Source: Jeotgalibaca sp. MA1X17-3 (GTDB lineage: Bacteria > Bacillota > Bacilli > Lactobacillales > Aerococcaceae). Taken from it: a stretch of DNA of 64,000 nucleotides. Under the pieces are notes generated by a model, which saw only the letters and a list, made by a program, of their open reading frames with translations, did not search any database and was not told the origin of the DNA. The stretch is taken from the NCBI RefSeq assembly GCF_021513155.1, contig NZ_CP090983.1:1721001-1785000 (forward strand), read 5' to 3'. The position numbers and the translations under genes are program-made. This document shows positions 51,337-61,000 of this stretch, one piece after another; position 1 is the stretch's first letter, and every line of letters begins with the position of its first letter.

Positions 51337-52545
51337 TTGGACAAACACGACTCAGAAAATAAAAATGTAAATCAAGAACTAGAAGATTTGTTAGCTAATC
51401 CATTTGCGGATTCACTAGAGAATCCAGCTACGCAGACAGAAAAGCCAGCTGAATTAAGTGATCAAACTAAGTCTGATAAACTTATCTCAAAATTACCAGC
51501 AGATAGACAAAAACAAGCCTATTCTTTAGCAGAACAAATTGATGAAAAAAATATGCAAGCTATTATTAGCTATGGCGCTGCTGCCCAAAAGCAATTAGGC
51601 GATTTTTCGAACTCCATGCTAAGTCACGTTCAAAATCAAGATACAGGGGATATTGGTGACTCCTTAAACGAATTAATGTTTCGTCTAAATGAAGCAAGCC
51701 CTTCTGATTTGCGAGCAGAAGATAATAATATTTTCCGAAAAATGTTTGGTAAAATCAAACAAAGCGTTTATGAAATGACTGCCAAATATCAACAGATTGG
51801 TGCTCAAATTGATAAAATAGCGATTAAACTGGAACGCGAAAAAAATGGATTATTGAATGACAACATCATGCTCGAGCAATTATATAAGAAGAATGAAGAT
51901 TATTTTCATGCTTTAAATATTTATATTGCTGCTGGTGAAGTAAAGATGGAACAATTAGAAACAAAAACAATTCCCGAAGCTATCACTCAAGCAGAAGAAA
52001 CTCAAAGTCAGATGGACGTACAAATCGTTAATGACTTAAATCAATTTTTAGATCGTTTAGATAAACGGACCCATGATTTACGTTTAACTAGACAGATGAC
52101 GATTCAACAAGCACCTCAACTACGCTTGATCCAAAATACAAATCAAGCATTAGCAGAAAAAATCCAAGCTTCTATCCATACAGCTATTCCTTTATGGAAA
52201 AACCAAGTGGCGATTGCAATGACTCTACTCCGTCAAAAAGATGCAGTCACAGCACAAAGACAAGTATCACAAACAACAAATGATCTTCTAACGAAGAATT
52301 CAGAAATGCTAAAAATTTCTGCTATTGAGACCGCTAAAGAAAACGAACGAGGCGTAATTGATATTGAAACTCTAGAAAAAACACAACAAGATTTAGTAGA
52401 TACTTTAACAGAAACATTAAAGATCCAAAAAGAAGGACGTACAAAACGAAAAGAAGCAGAGAAAGAACTTTCTCATATGGAGAATGAACTAAAAGATCGT
52501 TTGTTAAATTTACAAAAAGAAGAAAGTGACTTATATTCTTCTTAA
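51337..52545 (+). CDS. telA: Toxic anion resistance (TelA) family protein
   Basis: 402 residues from a TTG start (51337) with GGAGGG 6 bases upstream. After an acidic N-terminus comes the helical TelA domain (about 60-390), with YQQIGAQIDKIAIKLEREKNGLLNDN, LEQLYKKNEDYFHALNIYI, RLIQNTNQALAEKIQ. It follows xpaC by 11 bases. TelA was linked to tellurite resistance; in Firmicutes it relates to envelope-active antimicrobials. Confidence 0.93.
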   Translation: MDKHDSENKNVNQELEDLLANPFADSLENPATQTEKPAELSDQTKSDKLISKLPADRQKQAYSLAEQIDEKNMQAIISYGAAAQKQLGDFSNSMLSHVQNQDTGDIGDSLNELMFRLNEASPSDLRAEDNNIFRKMFGKIKQSVYEMTAKYQQIGAQIDKIAIKLEREKNGLLNDNIMLEQLYKKNEDYFHALNIYIAAGEVKMEQLETKTIPEAITQAEETQSQMDVQIVNDLNQFLDRLDKRTHDLRLTRQMTIQQAPQLRLIQNTNQALAEKIQASIHTAIPLWKNQVAIAMTLLRQKDAVTAQRQVSQTTNDLLTKNSEMLKISAIETAKENERGVIDIETLEKTQQDLVDTLTETLKIQKEGRTKRKEAEKELSHMENELKDRLLNLQKEESDLYSS

Positions 52546-52549
52546 TCAA

Positions 52550-52592
52550 AAAGTAGAAGCTTCTACTAATAAGTAGACTTCTACTTTTTTGA
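52550..52592 (+). terminator. telA terminator
   Basis: AAAAGTAGAAG ... CTTCTACTTTT with an inner CTTCTACT/AGTAGA element and a T6 tail. Strong rightward terminator just after the telA stop. Confidence 0.85.
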
Positions 52593-52651
52593 ATAAATGA
52601 TTTCCTCTACACTAAAAATATATACTGAAAAAAGACACGATGGTTATCATT

Positions 52652-52679
52652 TTGAAATATCTGAACTTTACTTTATAAT
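52652..52679 (+). promoter_or_regulatory. Promoter of the GlsB/YmgE-type gene
   Basis: TTGAAA (52652-52657), 16 bases, TATAAT (52674-52679), 64 bases before the gene start. Confidence 0.7.
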
Positions 52680-52743
52680 ATAGATATAGCCAGTTGATAC
52701 TATTCAATTGAGGCTAAAGTTTATAAAAGAGGAGGAAATAAAA

Positions 52744-52998
52744 ATGGGATTGATTTGGACACTTATTGTAGGTGGAGTTTTAGGAGCTATAGCAGGTTCG
52801 ATTATGGGTAAAGATGTACCTGGTGGTATTATTGGTAATATTATTGCAGGTTTCATTGGTTCTTGGCTTGGAACTTCCCTTATTGGAGAATGGGGACCTG
52901 AAATTGGAGGATTCTTTATCTTACCAGCTTTGATTGGTGCTGTAATTCTAATATTCATCGTATCATTAGTACTACGTAATATGGGATCAAAAAACTAA
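52744..52998 (+). CDS. GlsB/YeaQ/YmgE family membrane protein
   Basis: 84 residues from ATG 52744 with GAGGAGG upstream. Three membrane helices with glycine-rich turns (LIWTLIVGGVLGAIAGSIMG, GIIGNIIAGFIGSWLG, FFILPALIGAVILIFIVSLVL). The family (transglycosylase-associated protein fold) is stress-induced in many bacteria, often with Asp23/GlsB. Monocistronic here, with promoter and terminator. Confidence 0.9.
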   Translation: MGLIWTLIVGGVLGAIAGSIMGKDVPGGIIGNIIAGFIGSWLGTSLIGEWGPEIGGFFILPALIGAVILIFIVSLVLRNMGSKN

Positions 52999-53008
52999 TT
53001 AAAAAAGT

Positions 53009-53044
53009 TAAAAAAAGGACCAAGAATTTTCTTGGTCCTTTTTC
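53009..53044 (+). terminator. Terminator of the GlsB/YmgE-type gene
   Basis: AAAAAGGACCAAGAA / TTCTTGGTCCTTTTT hairpin with a 2-base loop region and T5 tail. Confidence 0.88.
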
Positions 53045-53064
53045 ATTTGAATATAAATAAATAT

Positions 53065-53110
53065 AAAAATAAGAAGCGTGATAGCCACTAGGACTACCAC
53101 GCTTTTGAAT
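53065..53110 (-). terminator. cold-shock gene terminator
   Basis: Leftward AAGCGTG / CACGCTT stem (53101-53107 with 53071-53077; loop includes GGTAGT/ACTAGG pairing) followed by CTTATTTTTATATTTATT. Confidence 0.75.
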
Positions 53111-53138
53111 TTAAATATCAGAAGTTATCTTATCTATA

Positions 53139-53339
53139 TTATAGTTTGATAACGTTAGCTGCTTGAGGACCACGATTTCCATCAACGATATCGAATTCAA
53201 CAGGTTGGCCTTCTTCTAAAGTCTTGAAGCCGTCTCCTTGGATTGCTGAGAAGTGTACGAAGACATCGTCTCCACCGTCTGCCTCAATAAATCCAAAACC
53301 TTTTTCACCATTAAACCATTTTACTTTACCTTGTTCCAT
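53139..53339 (-). CDS. cspA: Cold-shock protein
   Basis: 66 residues from ATG 53339 (GGAGGTACAATATA upstream). Cold-shock domain with RNP1 KGFGFIEA and RNP2 DVFVHFSAI. RNA chaperone. The frame extending to 53378 is part of the leader. Long leader (see next entry) and own terminator. Confidence 0.97.
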   Translation of the reverse strand: MEQGKVKWFNGEKGFGFIEADGGDDVFVHFSAIQGDGFKTLEEGQPVEFDIVDGNRGPQAANVIKL

Positions 53340-53464
53340 ATTATATTGTACCTCCAAAAAATTACTTGTAATCTTCATTATAATTGTTGCTTTCTATCTT
53401 TATCTTACACTATTGGTAAAACTAAAATAAAAATAAACACTTATCCTTCTGAATTACTATTATA
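53340..53464 (-). promoter_or_regulatory. cold-shock gene promoter and long leader
   Basis: Leftward TATAAT (53464-53459) sits about 115 bases before the ATG, with a poor -35. Long structured leaders are typical of cold-shock genes and control them by temperature-dependent folding (known for the family; not shown here). Confidence 0.5.
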
Positions 53465-53549
53465 AGTATACTGAACATTCTTTAAAAATGCAAGTCTTAT
53501 TATAGAACGTTTCCAAATGAAGTAATCTTTTAGCCTTATTAAATATAAG

Positions 53550-53602
53550 AAAAGAAGAACAGAAAAACAACATAATAAGTTGTCGTTCTGTTCTTCTTGT
53601 AT
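53550..53602 (-). terminator. ileS terminator
   Basis: Leftward AAGAAGAACAGAACGACAACTT ... AGTTGTTTTTCTGTTCTTCTT forms a long stem (about 20 bp, one mismatch block) with a short loop and TTTTC tail. Confidence 0.8.
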
Positions 53603-53607
53603 CCTTT

Positions 53608-56397
53608 TTAGTCCTCTGTATCCACTAAAGCTTCAGGGAAATCAGAAAGGACAATATCTGAACAACGTTCACAAAGGGTTGGTGCTTCTTCAATTTTACC
53701 TACTTCAGGAAGAATTGCGCGACATCGTTCACAGGTTTCACCATGAGCATGTTGTACCACTACTCGCAAGCCTGGGAATTGTACGCCCTCTTTTTCAGTT
53801 TCGGAAGAATCGGTTTCTGTTTGAAGATCTAATTGTGACACAATGAATAATTGAGCTAGATTTGCATCTAACGACTCAAAGAGTTCTTTGACTTCAGCAG
53901 AAGCATACAATGTTAGATGAGCTTCAAAAGATTTACCAATAATTTTTTCATTTCGTGCCTGTTCTAATGCTTTCAATACATGATCACGAAGGCGCATAAA
54001 TTGATTCCACTGCGCTAATACATCTTGAGCGCCTTCTTTAAATTCTACTTCTGGCAATTCAGCAAGCTGAACAAACTCTTCTTCTTCCTTCAAATAGCTC
54101 CAAATTTCTTCTGAAGTATGAGTAATAATTGGAGTCAATAATTTTGTAAGACTGACGATCACATCATAAAAAACAGTTTGCATGGATCGACGTTCTTCAT
54201 TGTTCTCCCGTTCAATATAGACAACATCTTTTGCAAAGTCTAAATAGAAAGAAGATAAATCACCCGTACAAAAGTTCATGATGGTTTGATAGATCGTAGA
54301 AAATTTATATTCTTTATATGCTTTCGTACAAGTATCAATTACTTGGTTGAGACGAATCATCATATATTGATCTACAGAGCGCATATGATCATAGTCCACA
54401 CGGTGCTCACTTGGAATAAAATCTTCTGTATTTCCAATTAAGAAGCGAATAGTATTACGAATTTTTCTGTAGGTTTCAGAAACTTGTCTTAAAATATCAT
54501 CACTGATTCGAACATCAGATTCGTAATCCACACTGGAAACCCACAAACGAATAATATCTGCTCCCATATTTTTAATTACTTTCTCTGGAAGAACAGTATT
54601 TCCCATTGATTTACTCATCTTACGGCCTTCTCCATCTAAAACAAATCCTTGAGATAGTACTGTTTTGTAAGGAGCTACACCATTAACCGCTACACTGGTT
54701 GTTAAGCTTGAGTTAAACCATCCACGGTACTGATCAGATCCTTCTAAATACATATCAGCAGGGAACGTTAGATTGGAACGTCCGCGCAATACAGCCTCGT
54801 GAGAAGAACCGGAATCAAACCAAACATCCATAATGTCTGTTTCTTTTGTAAACTCTCCATTTGGACTTCCTGGATGTGTGAAACCTTCTGGTAGAAGATC
54901 TTTTGCATCTTTTTCAAACCAAATATTGGAACCAAATTTTCCGAATAATGTAGCTACATGATTAATTGTTTCAGGAGTAATGATTGGCTCATTATTTTCT
55001 GCATAGAAAATAGGTAGCGGTACTCCCCATACTCGTTGTCTAGAAATTACCCAGTCTCCTCGATCGCGTACCATATTGAATAATCGAATCTTACCAGATG
55101 GATGTAACCATTCAACTTTTTCAATTTCATCTAGAATATCTTGGCGGAATTTTTCAATGGAAGCAAACCATTGTGGAGTTGCCCGGAAAATAACCGGTTT
55201 TTTAGTACGCCAGTCATGAGGATAACTATGCACGAAGAAATCTAATTTGAGTAAAGCACCCTTTTCATCTAAAAGCTCTGTTACTAATTTATTAGCCTTA
55301 TCGTAGAACACTCCTTCAAATCCTGGAGCTTCTTCCGTCAAACATCCTCTATTATCTACTGGAGATAAGATATCTAATCCATATTTTTTACCAATTAGAT
55401 AGTCATCTTCCCCGTGTCCAGGAGCGGTATGAACTAACCCAGTACCTGCTTCCAAGGTAACATGGTCTCCAAGCATAACCAATGACTCACGGTTATAAAA
55501 TGGATGTTGAGTAGTCATATACTCTAATTCAGTTCCTTTAAATTCTTTCAGAACCTTTACATTTTCCCATCCAATTTCGTTTGAAACAGTTTCTAAAAGG
55601 TCTTCTGCAACGACATACTTATTACCATCTGCTTCTACCAAGACATAATTAAAATCAGCATGAACAGAGATTCCAAGGTTTGCTGGCAAGGTCCATGGAG
55701 TCGTTGTCCAAATAACAAAGGATGTGTCCTTATCTAATAGCTCTTTTCCATCTTTGATTGGAAAAGCAACGTAAATAGATGGAGACTTAACATCTTTATA
55801 TTCAATTTCTGCTTCTGCTAAAGAGGATTCACTTGATGGAGACCAATAAATTGGTTTCAATCCTTTGTAGATGTATCCTTTTTCAGCCATTTTTCCAAAT
55901 ACACGGATTTCAGCTTCTTCATACTCTGGTTTAAGAGTTACATATGGATTATCCCACTCACCTGCGATACCAAGGCGTTTAAAGACCGCCCGTTGGCTAT
56001 CAATTTGATTCCAAGCATAATCTGCACACAACTGACGAAATTCAGCTACGCTCATTTCTTTGCGTTTTACGCCCTTGTTCGAAAGAGCCTGTTCAATTGG
56101 TAAACCATGTGTATCCCAACCAGGGACATACGGAGCTCGAAAACCTGACATTGATTTTGAACGTACAATAAAGTCTTTACTTACTTTGTTAAGAGCATGT
56201 CCCATGTGAATCGCTCCATTCGCATAGGGAGGTCCATCATGTAAGACAAAACTTGGTTTTTCTGCATTTTTTTCTTGTCGTTTCTCGTATAGTTCTTTTT
56301 CTTCCCATTCTTTTTCACGCTCTAGCTCACGAACTGGTAAATTTGCTTTCATTGGAAATTTTGTTTTTCCTAATAATAAAGTGTCTTTCATTTTCAT
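53608..56397 (-). CDS. ileS: Isoleucyl-tRNA synthetase
   Basis: 929 residues. Class I: HIGH-type DGPPYANGAIHMGHALNK near residue 60, editing domain, WFNSSLTTSVAVNG, KMSKSMGNTV near 595, and a C-terminal zinc finger (CERCRAILPEVGKIEEAPTLCERC). Bacterial type. T-box leader upstream. The gene lies at the end of the division cluster, as in other Lactobacillales. Confidence 0.98.
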   Translation of the reverse strand: MKMKDTLLLGKTKFPMKANLPVRELEREKEWEEKELYEKRQEKNAEKPSFVLHDGPPYANGAIHMGHALNKVSKDFIVRSKSMSGFRAPYVPGWDTHGLPIEQALSNKGVKRKEMSVAEFRQLCADYAWNQIDSQRAVFKRLGIAGEWDNPYVTLKPEYEEAEIRVFGKMAEKGYIYKGLKPIYWSPSSESSLAEAEIEYKDVKSPSIYVAFPIKDGKELLDKDTSFVIWTTTPWTLPANLGISVHADFNYVLVEADGNKYVVAEDLLETVSNEIGWENVKVLKEFKGTELEYMTTQHPFYNRESLVMLGDHVTLEAGTGLVHTAPGHGEDDYLIGKKYGLDILSPVDNRGCLTEEAPGFEGVFYDKANKLVTELLDEKGALLKLDFFVHSYPHDWRTKKPVIFRATPQWFASIEKFRQDILDEIEKVEWLHPSGKIRLFNMVRDRGDWVISRQRVWGVPLPIFYAENNEPIITPETINHVATLFGKFGSNIWFEKDAKDLLPEGFTHPGSPNGEFTKETDIMDVWFDSGSSHEAVLRGRSNLTFPADMYLEGSDQYRGWFNSSLTTSVAVNGVAPYKTVLSQGFVLDGEGRKMSKSMGNTVLPEKVIKNMGADIIRLWVSSVDYESDVRISDDILRQVSETYRKIRNTIRFLIGNTEDFIPSEHRVDYDHMRSVDQYMMIRLNQVIDTCTKAYKEYKFSTIYQTIMNFCTGDLSSFYLDFAKDVVYIERENNEERRSMQTVFYDVIVSLTKLLTPIITHTSEEIWSYLKEEEEFVQLAELPEVEFKEGAQDVLAQWNQFMRLRDHVLKALEQARNEKIIGKSFEAHLTLYASAEVKELFESLDANLAQLFIVSQLDLQTETDSSETEKEGVQFPGLRVVVQHAHGETCERCRAILPEVGKIEEAPTLCERCSDIVLSDFPEALVDTED

Positions 56398-56419
56398 GAA
56401 TTATTTCCTCCATTTTTTT

Positions 56420-56700
56420 AAAAGTCTTTTTTAGGGATAAATAAAAAGACTCCACCCCTGATAGGGACGAAATCTTCGTGGTACCACCCAAATTTAAAGC
56501 ACAAGAAATCATAAATGATTTGATTATTGCTTCCTTTAGAAACATTTAACGCTGTTTAAGCGACCTTTTTTATTTACTATTTTTAATAGTTTTCAAAAAG
56601 ATTCTCCTGGATGATCTAAAGAATACAGGGACTTATTGACCTTTCACCAATCGTCAATTCGCTAAAAGTATCTATTCATTAGTTATTCCATTCATCAATA
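56420..56700 (-). promoter_or_regulatory. T-box riboswitch of ileS
   Basis: T-box GGGTGGTACCACGA (56488-56475 region), followed by a terminator stem (GTCCCTATCAGGGGTGGAGTC) and TTTTTATTT. Stem I contains GGTGAAAGGTC and an ATC triplet in GATCATCC that could be the Ile specifier. Accounts for the 320-base gap between divIVA and ileS. Confidence 0.85.
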
Positions 56701-56717
56701 ATTTGATTTTACTTGTT

Positions 56718-57362
56718 TTAAACAGAAACATCAATAGCTTCGCTTTGATCTTTATCATTTTCTGAATTATCCTCTTGAATAGCTGCAAGAATATGATCTG
56801 AATCATTTATACCTGCGTCTTCTAGTAAGTCTTCTACTTTTCGTGAGCGATTCATTAGAACTTCATTTAGTGTTGGTATATTTAATTCTTTTTCAGGAGC
56901 AGTATTTAGTAAGGCACTCCATTCTTCATTTTGAATTAAATTAAGTTGAGATTCAACTAAAAGATTTAATTTTTGTTTGAAGTTTCTACTTTCTTTGCGA
57001 ACTTCATCTGTTTCTTGATTAATCTTTGTAGCTTTTCCTGCCGCTTCTTTCAAAAGATTATCTGCACTTCTTTCAGCTTCAAAAAGAATAATTTCAGCTT
57101 CTTTACGAGCATTTTCTTTTAATCGATCGGCTGCATCTTGTGCAACAACAATTGATTTGTTTAATGTGTCCTGAAGGTTCTTAAAGTATTCAATTTTTTC
57201 TTCAGAAAAATCAAGTTGTTTTTGTATTTCACGATTTTCTTTCAGTATTTTCTCATAATCATTTTTGAGCTCTTGAAGAAAATCGTCGACCTCTTCTTTT
57301 TTATAGCCCTTCATTTTTACAGAAAACTCTTTGTGCTGAATATCCAATGGAGTGATTGCCAT
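56718..57362 (-). CDS. divIVA: Cell division initiation protein DivIVA
   Basis: 214 residues from ATG 57362. The N-terminal membrane-curvature domain (MAITPLDIQHKEFSVKMKGYKKEEVDDFL) has the conserved Phe/Lys tip, followed by a long coiled coil (about 30-140) and an acidic tail. It localises to septa and poles. It closes the ftsA-divIVA block. Confidence 0.95.
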   Translation of the reverse strand: MAITPLDIQHKEFSVKMKGYKKEEVDDFLQELKNDYEKILKENREIQKQLDFSEEKIEYFKNLQDTLNKSIVVAQDAADRLKENARKEAEIILFEAERSADNLLKEAAGKATKINQETDEVRKESRNFKQKLNLLVESQLNLIQNEEWSALLNTAPEKELNIPTLNEVLMNRSRKVEDLLEDAGINDSDHILAAIQEDNSENDKDQSEAIDVSV

Positions 57363-57386
57363 GCCATACCGTCCCTTCAACTATTA

Positions 57387-58181
57387 TTATTTACGAAGAA
57401 CACCAAACTGTACCCGCCATTTGTCTTTTTTGGATTTACCTATGATCTCTTTTACTTGGATACGACCATATCCTCTTATAGAAAGAATATCGAACATACC
57501 TAATTCAAAATCTGGTCTTTCATGTTGTGCCCAGTTTAATTTTACTTTTCCTCCTGCAACTAACTCTTTTGCTCGTTGCCGTGAAATATTGTAAATAGAT
57601 GATATAACTGTGTCGATTCGAAGAGAACTAACTGTTTCTTGTTCAAGAGACCAATTATCTATCGGGGCAATTAAATCAACATATCCCTTTTCTTGAAGTC
57701 GAACTGTTACTTTACCTATTTTTGTAATTTGGGTTTCTACATAGTTACTTACATTTTCCGCTACAAAGAATTGCCACCTTACTCCATCAGACATAATATC
57801 GCCAAACATTTCTCTTCTCATACCAATTCCCATTAAGGTTCCTAGAACTTTACCATGAGAAAGTTCAGAAAATTTGATTGGATATTGAATTTCATAGAGT
57901 TGAATTTCATAATCCTCTTGTTGAGGATTAAAGTACTCAGGAGAGAGTAATGCTCTCTTACGTTCAGCAGTTTCATACCCTCCATAAAAATGTACTTGAA
58001 CTTCTCCCTTTTTCCCTACCAGCATCTCTAAAATATATTGCTGACGTGGATCTAAGAAATCACTTAAATACGGAGCATATTGTTCCCTAACTTGAATAAT
58101 CCAAGATTGGGCAGTGTCTATAAATGGTTGCTCTTCTTTTCGAAAATGTTGAAATACTTGTTCCAACTGTTTCTCCTCCAA
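57387..58181 (-). CDS. ylmH: YlmH, S4-domain RNA-binding protein
   Basis: 264 residues. The N-terminal half resembles YlmH (HFRKEEQPFIDTAQSWI, FLDPRQQYILEMLVG); the C-terminal S4 domain has ISRQRAKELVAGGKVKLNW. YlmH acts in rescue of stalled ribosomes and always lies in this division cluster in Firmicutes. Confidence 0.94.
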   Translation of the reverse strand: MEEKQLEQVFQHFRKEEQPFIDTAQSWIIQVREQYAPYLSDFLDPRQQYILEMLVGKKGEVQVHFYGGYETAERKRALLSPEYFNPQQEDYEIQLYEIQYPIKFSELSHGKVLGTLMGIGMRREMFGDIMSDGVRWQFFVAENVSNYVETQITKIGKVTVRLQEKGYVDLIAPIDNWSLEQETVSSLRIDTVISSIYNISRQRAKELVAGGKVKLNWAQHERPDFELGMFDILSIRGYGRIQVKEIIGKSKKDKWRVQFGVLRK

Positions 58182-58189
58182 TCTAATAT

Positions 58190-58477
58190 TTAGACAAGCA
58201 GATTAAACAGGAACACCAGTATAACGCGCGTGCCATATTCGACCAATCGTAAGAAAAGAAGCGCAAAAAGAACGCTAAAACTAACCATTCCTACTGGTGG
58301 AATAAAACGATGGAAGAAGTTTAGATACGGTTCCACTAGTCGTGCAATAAAACGGCCCAATCCCGATGTTCGTGCATTCGGTAACCAACTCATTAATGCA
58401 TATATAATTAATAATGTAGAATAAGCATTAAAAATTGCTGGAAGATTCCTTATTAGCCATACTAAAATGTTAGCCAT
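58190..58477 (-). CDS. yggT: YggT family membrane protein
   Basis: 95 residues. Two membrane helices (IFNAYSTLLIIYALMSWLPN and the C-terminal VSFSVLFALLFLRLVEYG) with the conserved LVEPYLNFFHRFIPP between them. Role in division or osmotic tolerance is suggested in other bacteria. Confidence 0.92.
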   Translation of the reverse strand: MANILVWLIRNLPAIFNAYSTLLIIYALMSWLPNARTSGLGRFIARLVEPYLNFFHRFIPPVGMVSFSVLFALLFLRLVEYGTRVILVFLFNLLV

Positions 58478-58526
58478 CTAAAGCTCCTTTCTATGTACAA
58501 TATTTAGATGATTCTAAATTTGTTTA

Positions 58527-58988
58527 TTAGTAAAAATTTTCATAATCGTCTTTATTTAAACTAGTAATTTCTACCGTAGCTGGTGTGCAAAGGAAGATTC
58601 CATCCCCTACTTCTTGAATATCACCGTGGAGTGCATATACACAACCCATCACATAATCAATTATTTTAACAGCTTGATCTCTTTCCATTCTTTTAAAATT
58701 CAAGAGAACTGTTTCATTTTTCAATAAGTAATCCGCAATTTTTTGAGACTCAGAATACACTCGTGGTTCTAGAATATGAATGTTCGTCTTTGGTACGGAA
58801 TTATGTTGTCCCATAGGAATTACGTTTGCTTTTGATTTCTGTGAAGAATTAGCACGGGTTTCTTCTCTACTAATCGTTTCTTTTAAATCTTGAGAATACA
58901 TGTTGTCCGTGTTTACTTCCATTTCTTTCCACTCATCATCTTCTACATCCATTCCAAACAAACTACGCATACTATCTTTTAGAGTCAC
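58527..58988 (-). CDS. sepF: Cell division protein SepF
   Basis: 153 residues. N-terminal amphipathic membrane-binding start (MTLKDSMRSLFGMD), variable linker, then the SepF core (about 70-150): HILEPRVYSESQKIADYLL, VLLNFKRMERDQAVKIIDYVMG, IFLCTPATVEI. It anchors FtsZ to the membrane. Confidence 0.96.
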   Translation of the reverse strand: MTLKDSMRSLFGMDVEDDEWKEMEVNTDNMYSQDLKETISREETRANSSQKSKANVIPMGQHNSVPKTNIHILEPRVYSESQKIADYLLKNETVLLNFKRMERDQAVKIIDYVMGCVYALHGDIQEVGDGIFLCTPATVEITSLNKDDYENFY

Positions 58989-59021
58989 AATAATCCCTCA
59001 TCTTTCTTGGGTTGTTTTATT

Positions 59022-59693
59022 TCATTCAAAGAAAGCAGATCCAATCCGGACAAAACTTGCTCCTTCTTGAATAGCAATTTCATAGTCATTACTCATTCCC
59101 ATACTTGTATGTCTGCAAGGTGCATATTCTAGTTGTTTTGCTTCTATCACTTCCTGTAAGTTTTTCAATCTACCAAAACATTCATGTAATTCAGACTCAT
59201 TAGCATCCACAGGTGCCATCGTCATCAAACCAACTACTTTAACCATAGGGAACTCACTAAGTACATGAATAAATGATTCTAAACCATCAGGAGAAACTCC
59301 GTGTTTAGAAGTTTCTCCTGTCACATTTACCTGTACAAAACAGGCTATCGTATGGTCTGCTCTTTTATTGATTTCTTTAGCTAAAGATTCTCGATCTAAG
59401 GCATGGAAATAATCAATTTCATTAATGACTGTCTTTACTTTCCGCGTTTGTAAAGAACCGATGAAATGCCATTTCACCTCTGGCAAATTCATATCTTCTT
59501 TTTTCTCTAAGAATCCTTCTACTCTATTTTCAGCAAAATGCCGATAACCGAATTGATAAAGTTCTTCGACTTGTGGAATAGTTTTAGTTTTTGTTACCGC
59601 TACAACAGTCAAATCTTGTGGTGAACGACCCGACTTCTCCAAGCTCTGCTGTATTTTTTGTTCAACTTTTTTAGAGTTTTCAAAAATTTCCAT
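59022..59693 (-). CDS. yggS: PLP homeostasis protein YggS family
   Basis: 223 residues. PLP-binding Lys in VAVTKTKT, then FAENRVEGFLEK, WHFIGSLQTRKVK, GLMTMAP and TSMGMSNDYEIAI. Monomeric fold-type III PLP protein controlling vitamin B6 and amino-acid pools. Five bases after ftsZ. Confidence 0.95.
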   Translation of the reverse strand: MEIFENSKKVEQKIQQSLEKSGRSPQDLTVVAVTKTKTIPQVEELYQFGYRHFAENRVEGFLEKKEDMNLPEVKWHFIGSLQTRKVKTVINEIDYFHALDRESLAKEINKRADHTIACFVQVNVTGETSKHGVSPDGLESFIHVLSEFPMVKVVGLMTMAPVDANESELHECFGRLKNLQEVIEAKQLEYAPCRHTSMGMSNDYEIAIQEGASFVRIGSAFFE

Positions 59694-59698
59694 TTTGC

Positions 59699-60955
59699 TT
59701 ATCGACGTCTTTTACGGAAGAACGGAGGTGTCTCCATTTGATCGTCATCTGAGTCATGATCTTCATTACCTTGCTGGTAACGTGGATAATTTTCTTTTTG
59801 CTGTTGGTTACTTTGTTCTCTTACATTTGTATCTCTACGGATATCCCAGTCACCAAAAAGATCTTTAGCTGGTTGTTCTTCTTCTTTTTCATTTGCTACT
59901 GGTTGCTCTTGATAAGGTGCATTTTGAGAGCCTGCTTCTTTACGTCCTTTAAAAGGGCTACCGCCTCGATTAGCTGCTTTTTTCTCTTCTTTACGTTTTT
60001 CAGCATCGATACCTGTTGCAATAACAGTAACGATCACTTCATCGCCCAGACTTTCATTAATAGATGTACCAAAGATAATATTGACTTCAGAAGTAGATGC
60101 TTGTGCAACAATATCGGTTGCATCTTGTGCTTCGAATAGAGTCAAGTCAGATCCACCAGTAATATTCAATAGAATTTGTTGTGAACCATCAATAGAAACT
60201 TCTAATAATGGTGAAGAAATAGCTTTCTTAGTTGCTTCAGCAGTACGATTTTCTCCGCTTCCGACACCAATACCCATTAAAGCAGAACCTTGATCTTTCA
60301 TGACTGTATTTACGTCTGCGAAGTCTAAGTTAACGTAACCAGGTGATGTAATCAAATCAGAGATTCCTTGAACACCTTGTCGTAATACGTTATCAGCTTC
60401 ACGAAACGCTTCTAACATTGGAGTCTTTTTATCAACAATTTCTAGTAGTCTATTATTAGAAATAATAACCAATGTATCTACATTTTGTTTTAGGTCTGCG
60501 ATTCCTTCGGCAGCGAAGCGACCACGTTTTGGTCCTTCAAAACTGAATGGACGAGTAACAACTCCTACAGTAAGAGCTCCTTGATCTTTAGCAATTTTTG
60601 CTACAACCGGTGCTGCACCAGTACCAGTACCGCCACCCATTCCACATGTTACAAAAATCATATCTGCTCCAGCTAATGCTTCAGCAATTTGTGGTTCACT
60701 TTCTTCTGCTGCTTTACGACCTACATCCGGTATAGAACCTGCGCCCAACCCTTTAGTCAGTTTAGGTCCTAATTGAATTTTCACTTCAGCTCTAGATGCA
60801 TTAAGTGCTTGTGTATCTGTATTTGCTACGATAAATTCTACACCTTTTACATCTTCTTCGATCATGCGGTTAACCGCATTACTTCCTGCACCACCTACAC
60901 CAATAACTTTAATAATTGCTCCACCGCTCATAATTGAGTCAAATTCCAGTTCCAT
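59699..60955 (-). CDS. ftsZ: Cell division GTPase FtsZ
   Basis: 418 residues. Tubulin-like: IKVIGVGGAGSNAVNRM, ANTDTQAL, signature GMGGGTGTGAAP near residue 105, and the C-terminal tail TPPFFRKRRR that binds FtsA and SepF, after a long low-complexity linker. Forms the Z-ring. Confidence 0.99.
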   Translation of the reverse strand: MELEFDSIMSGGAIIKVIGVGGAGSNAVNRMIEEDVKGVEFIVANTDTQALNASRAEVKIQLGPKLTKGLGAGSIPDVGRKAAEESEPQIAEALAGADMIFVTCGMGGGTGTGAAPVVAKIAKDQGALTVGVVTRPFSFEGPKRGRFAAEGIADLKQNVDTLVIISNNRLLEIVDKKTPMLEAFREADNVLRQGVQGISDLITSPGYVNLDFADVNTVMKDQGSALMGIGVGSGENRTAEATKKAISSPLLEVSIDGSQQILLNITGGSDLTLFEAQDATDIVAQASTSEVNIIFGTSINESLGDEVIVTVIATGIDAEKRKEEKKAANRGGSPFKGRKEAGSQNAPYQEQPVANEKEEEQPAKDLFGDWDIRRDTNVREQSNQQQKENYPRYQQGNEDHDSDDDQMETPPFFRKRRR

Positions 60956-61000
60956 TCTATTTCCTCCTACTTATCTGTGTATTCACTAACAATAATTTTT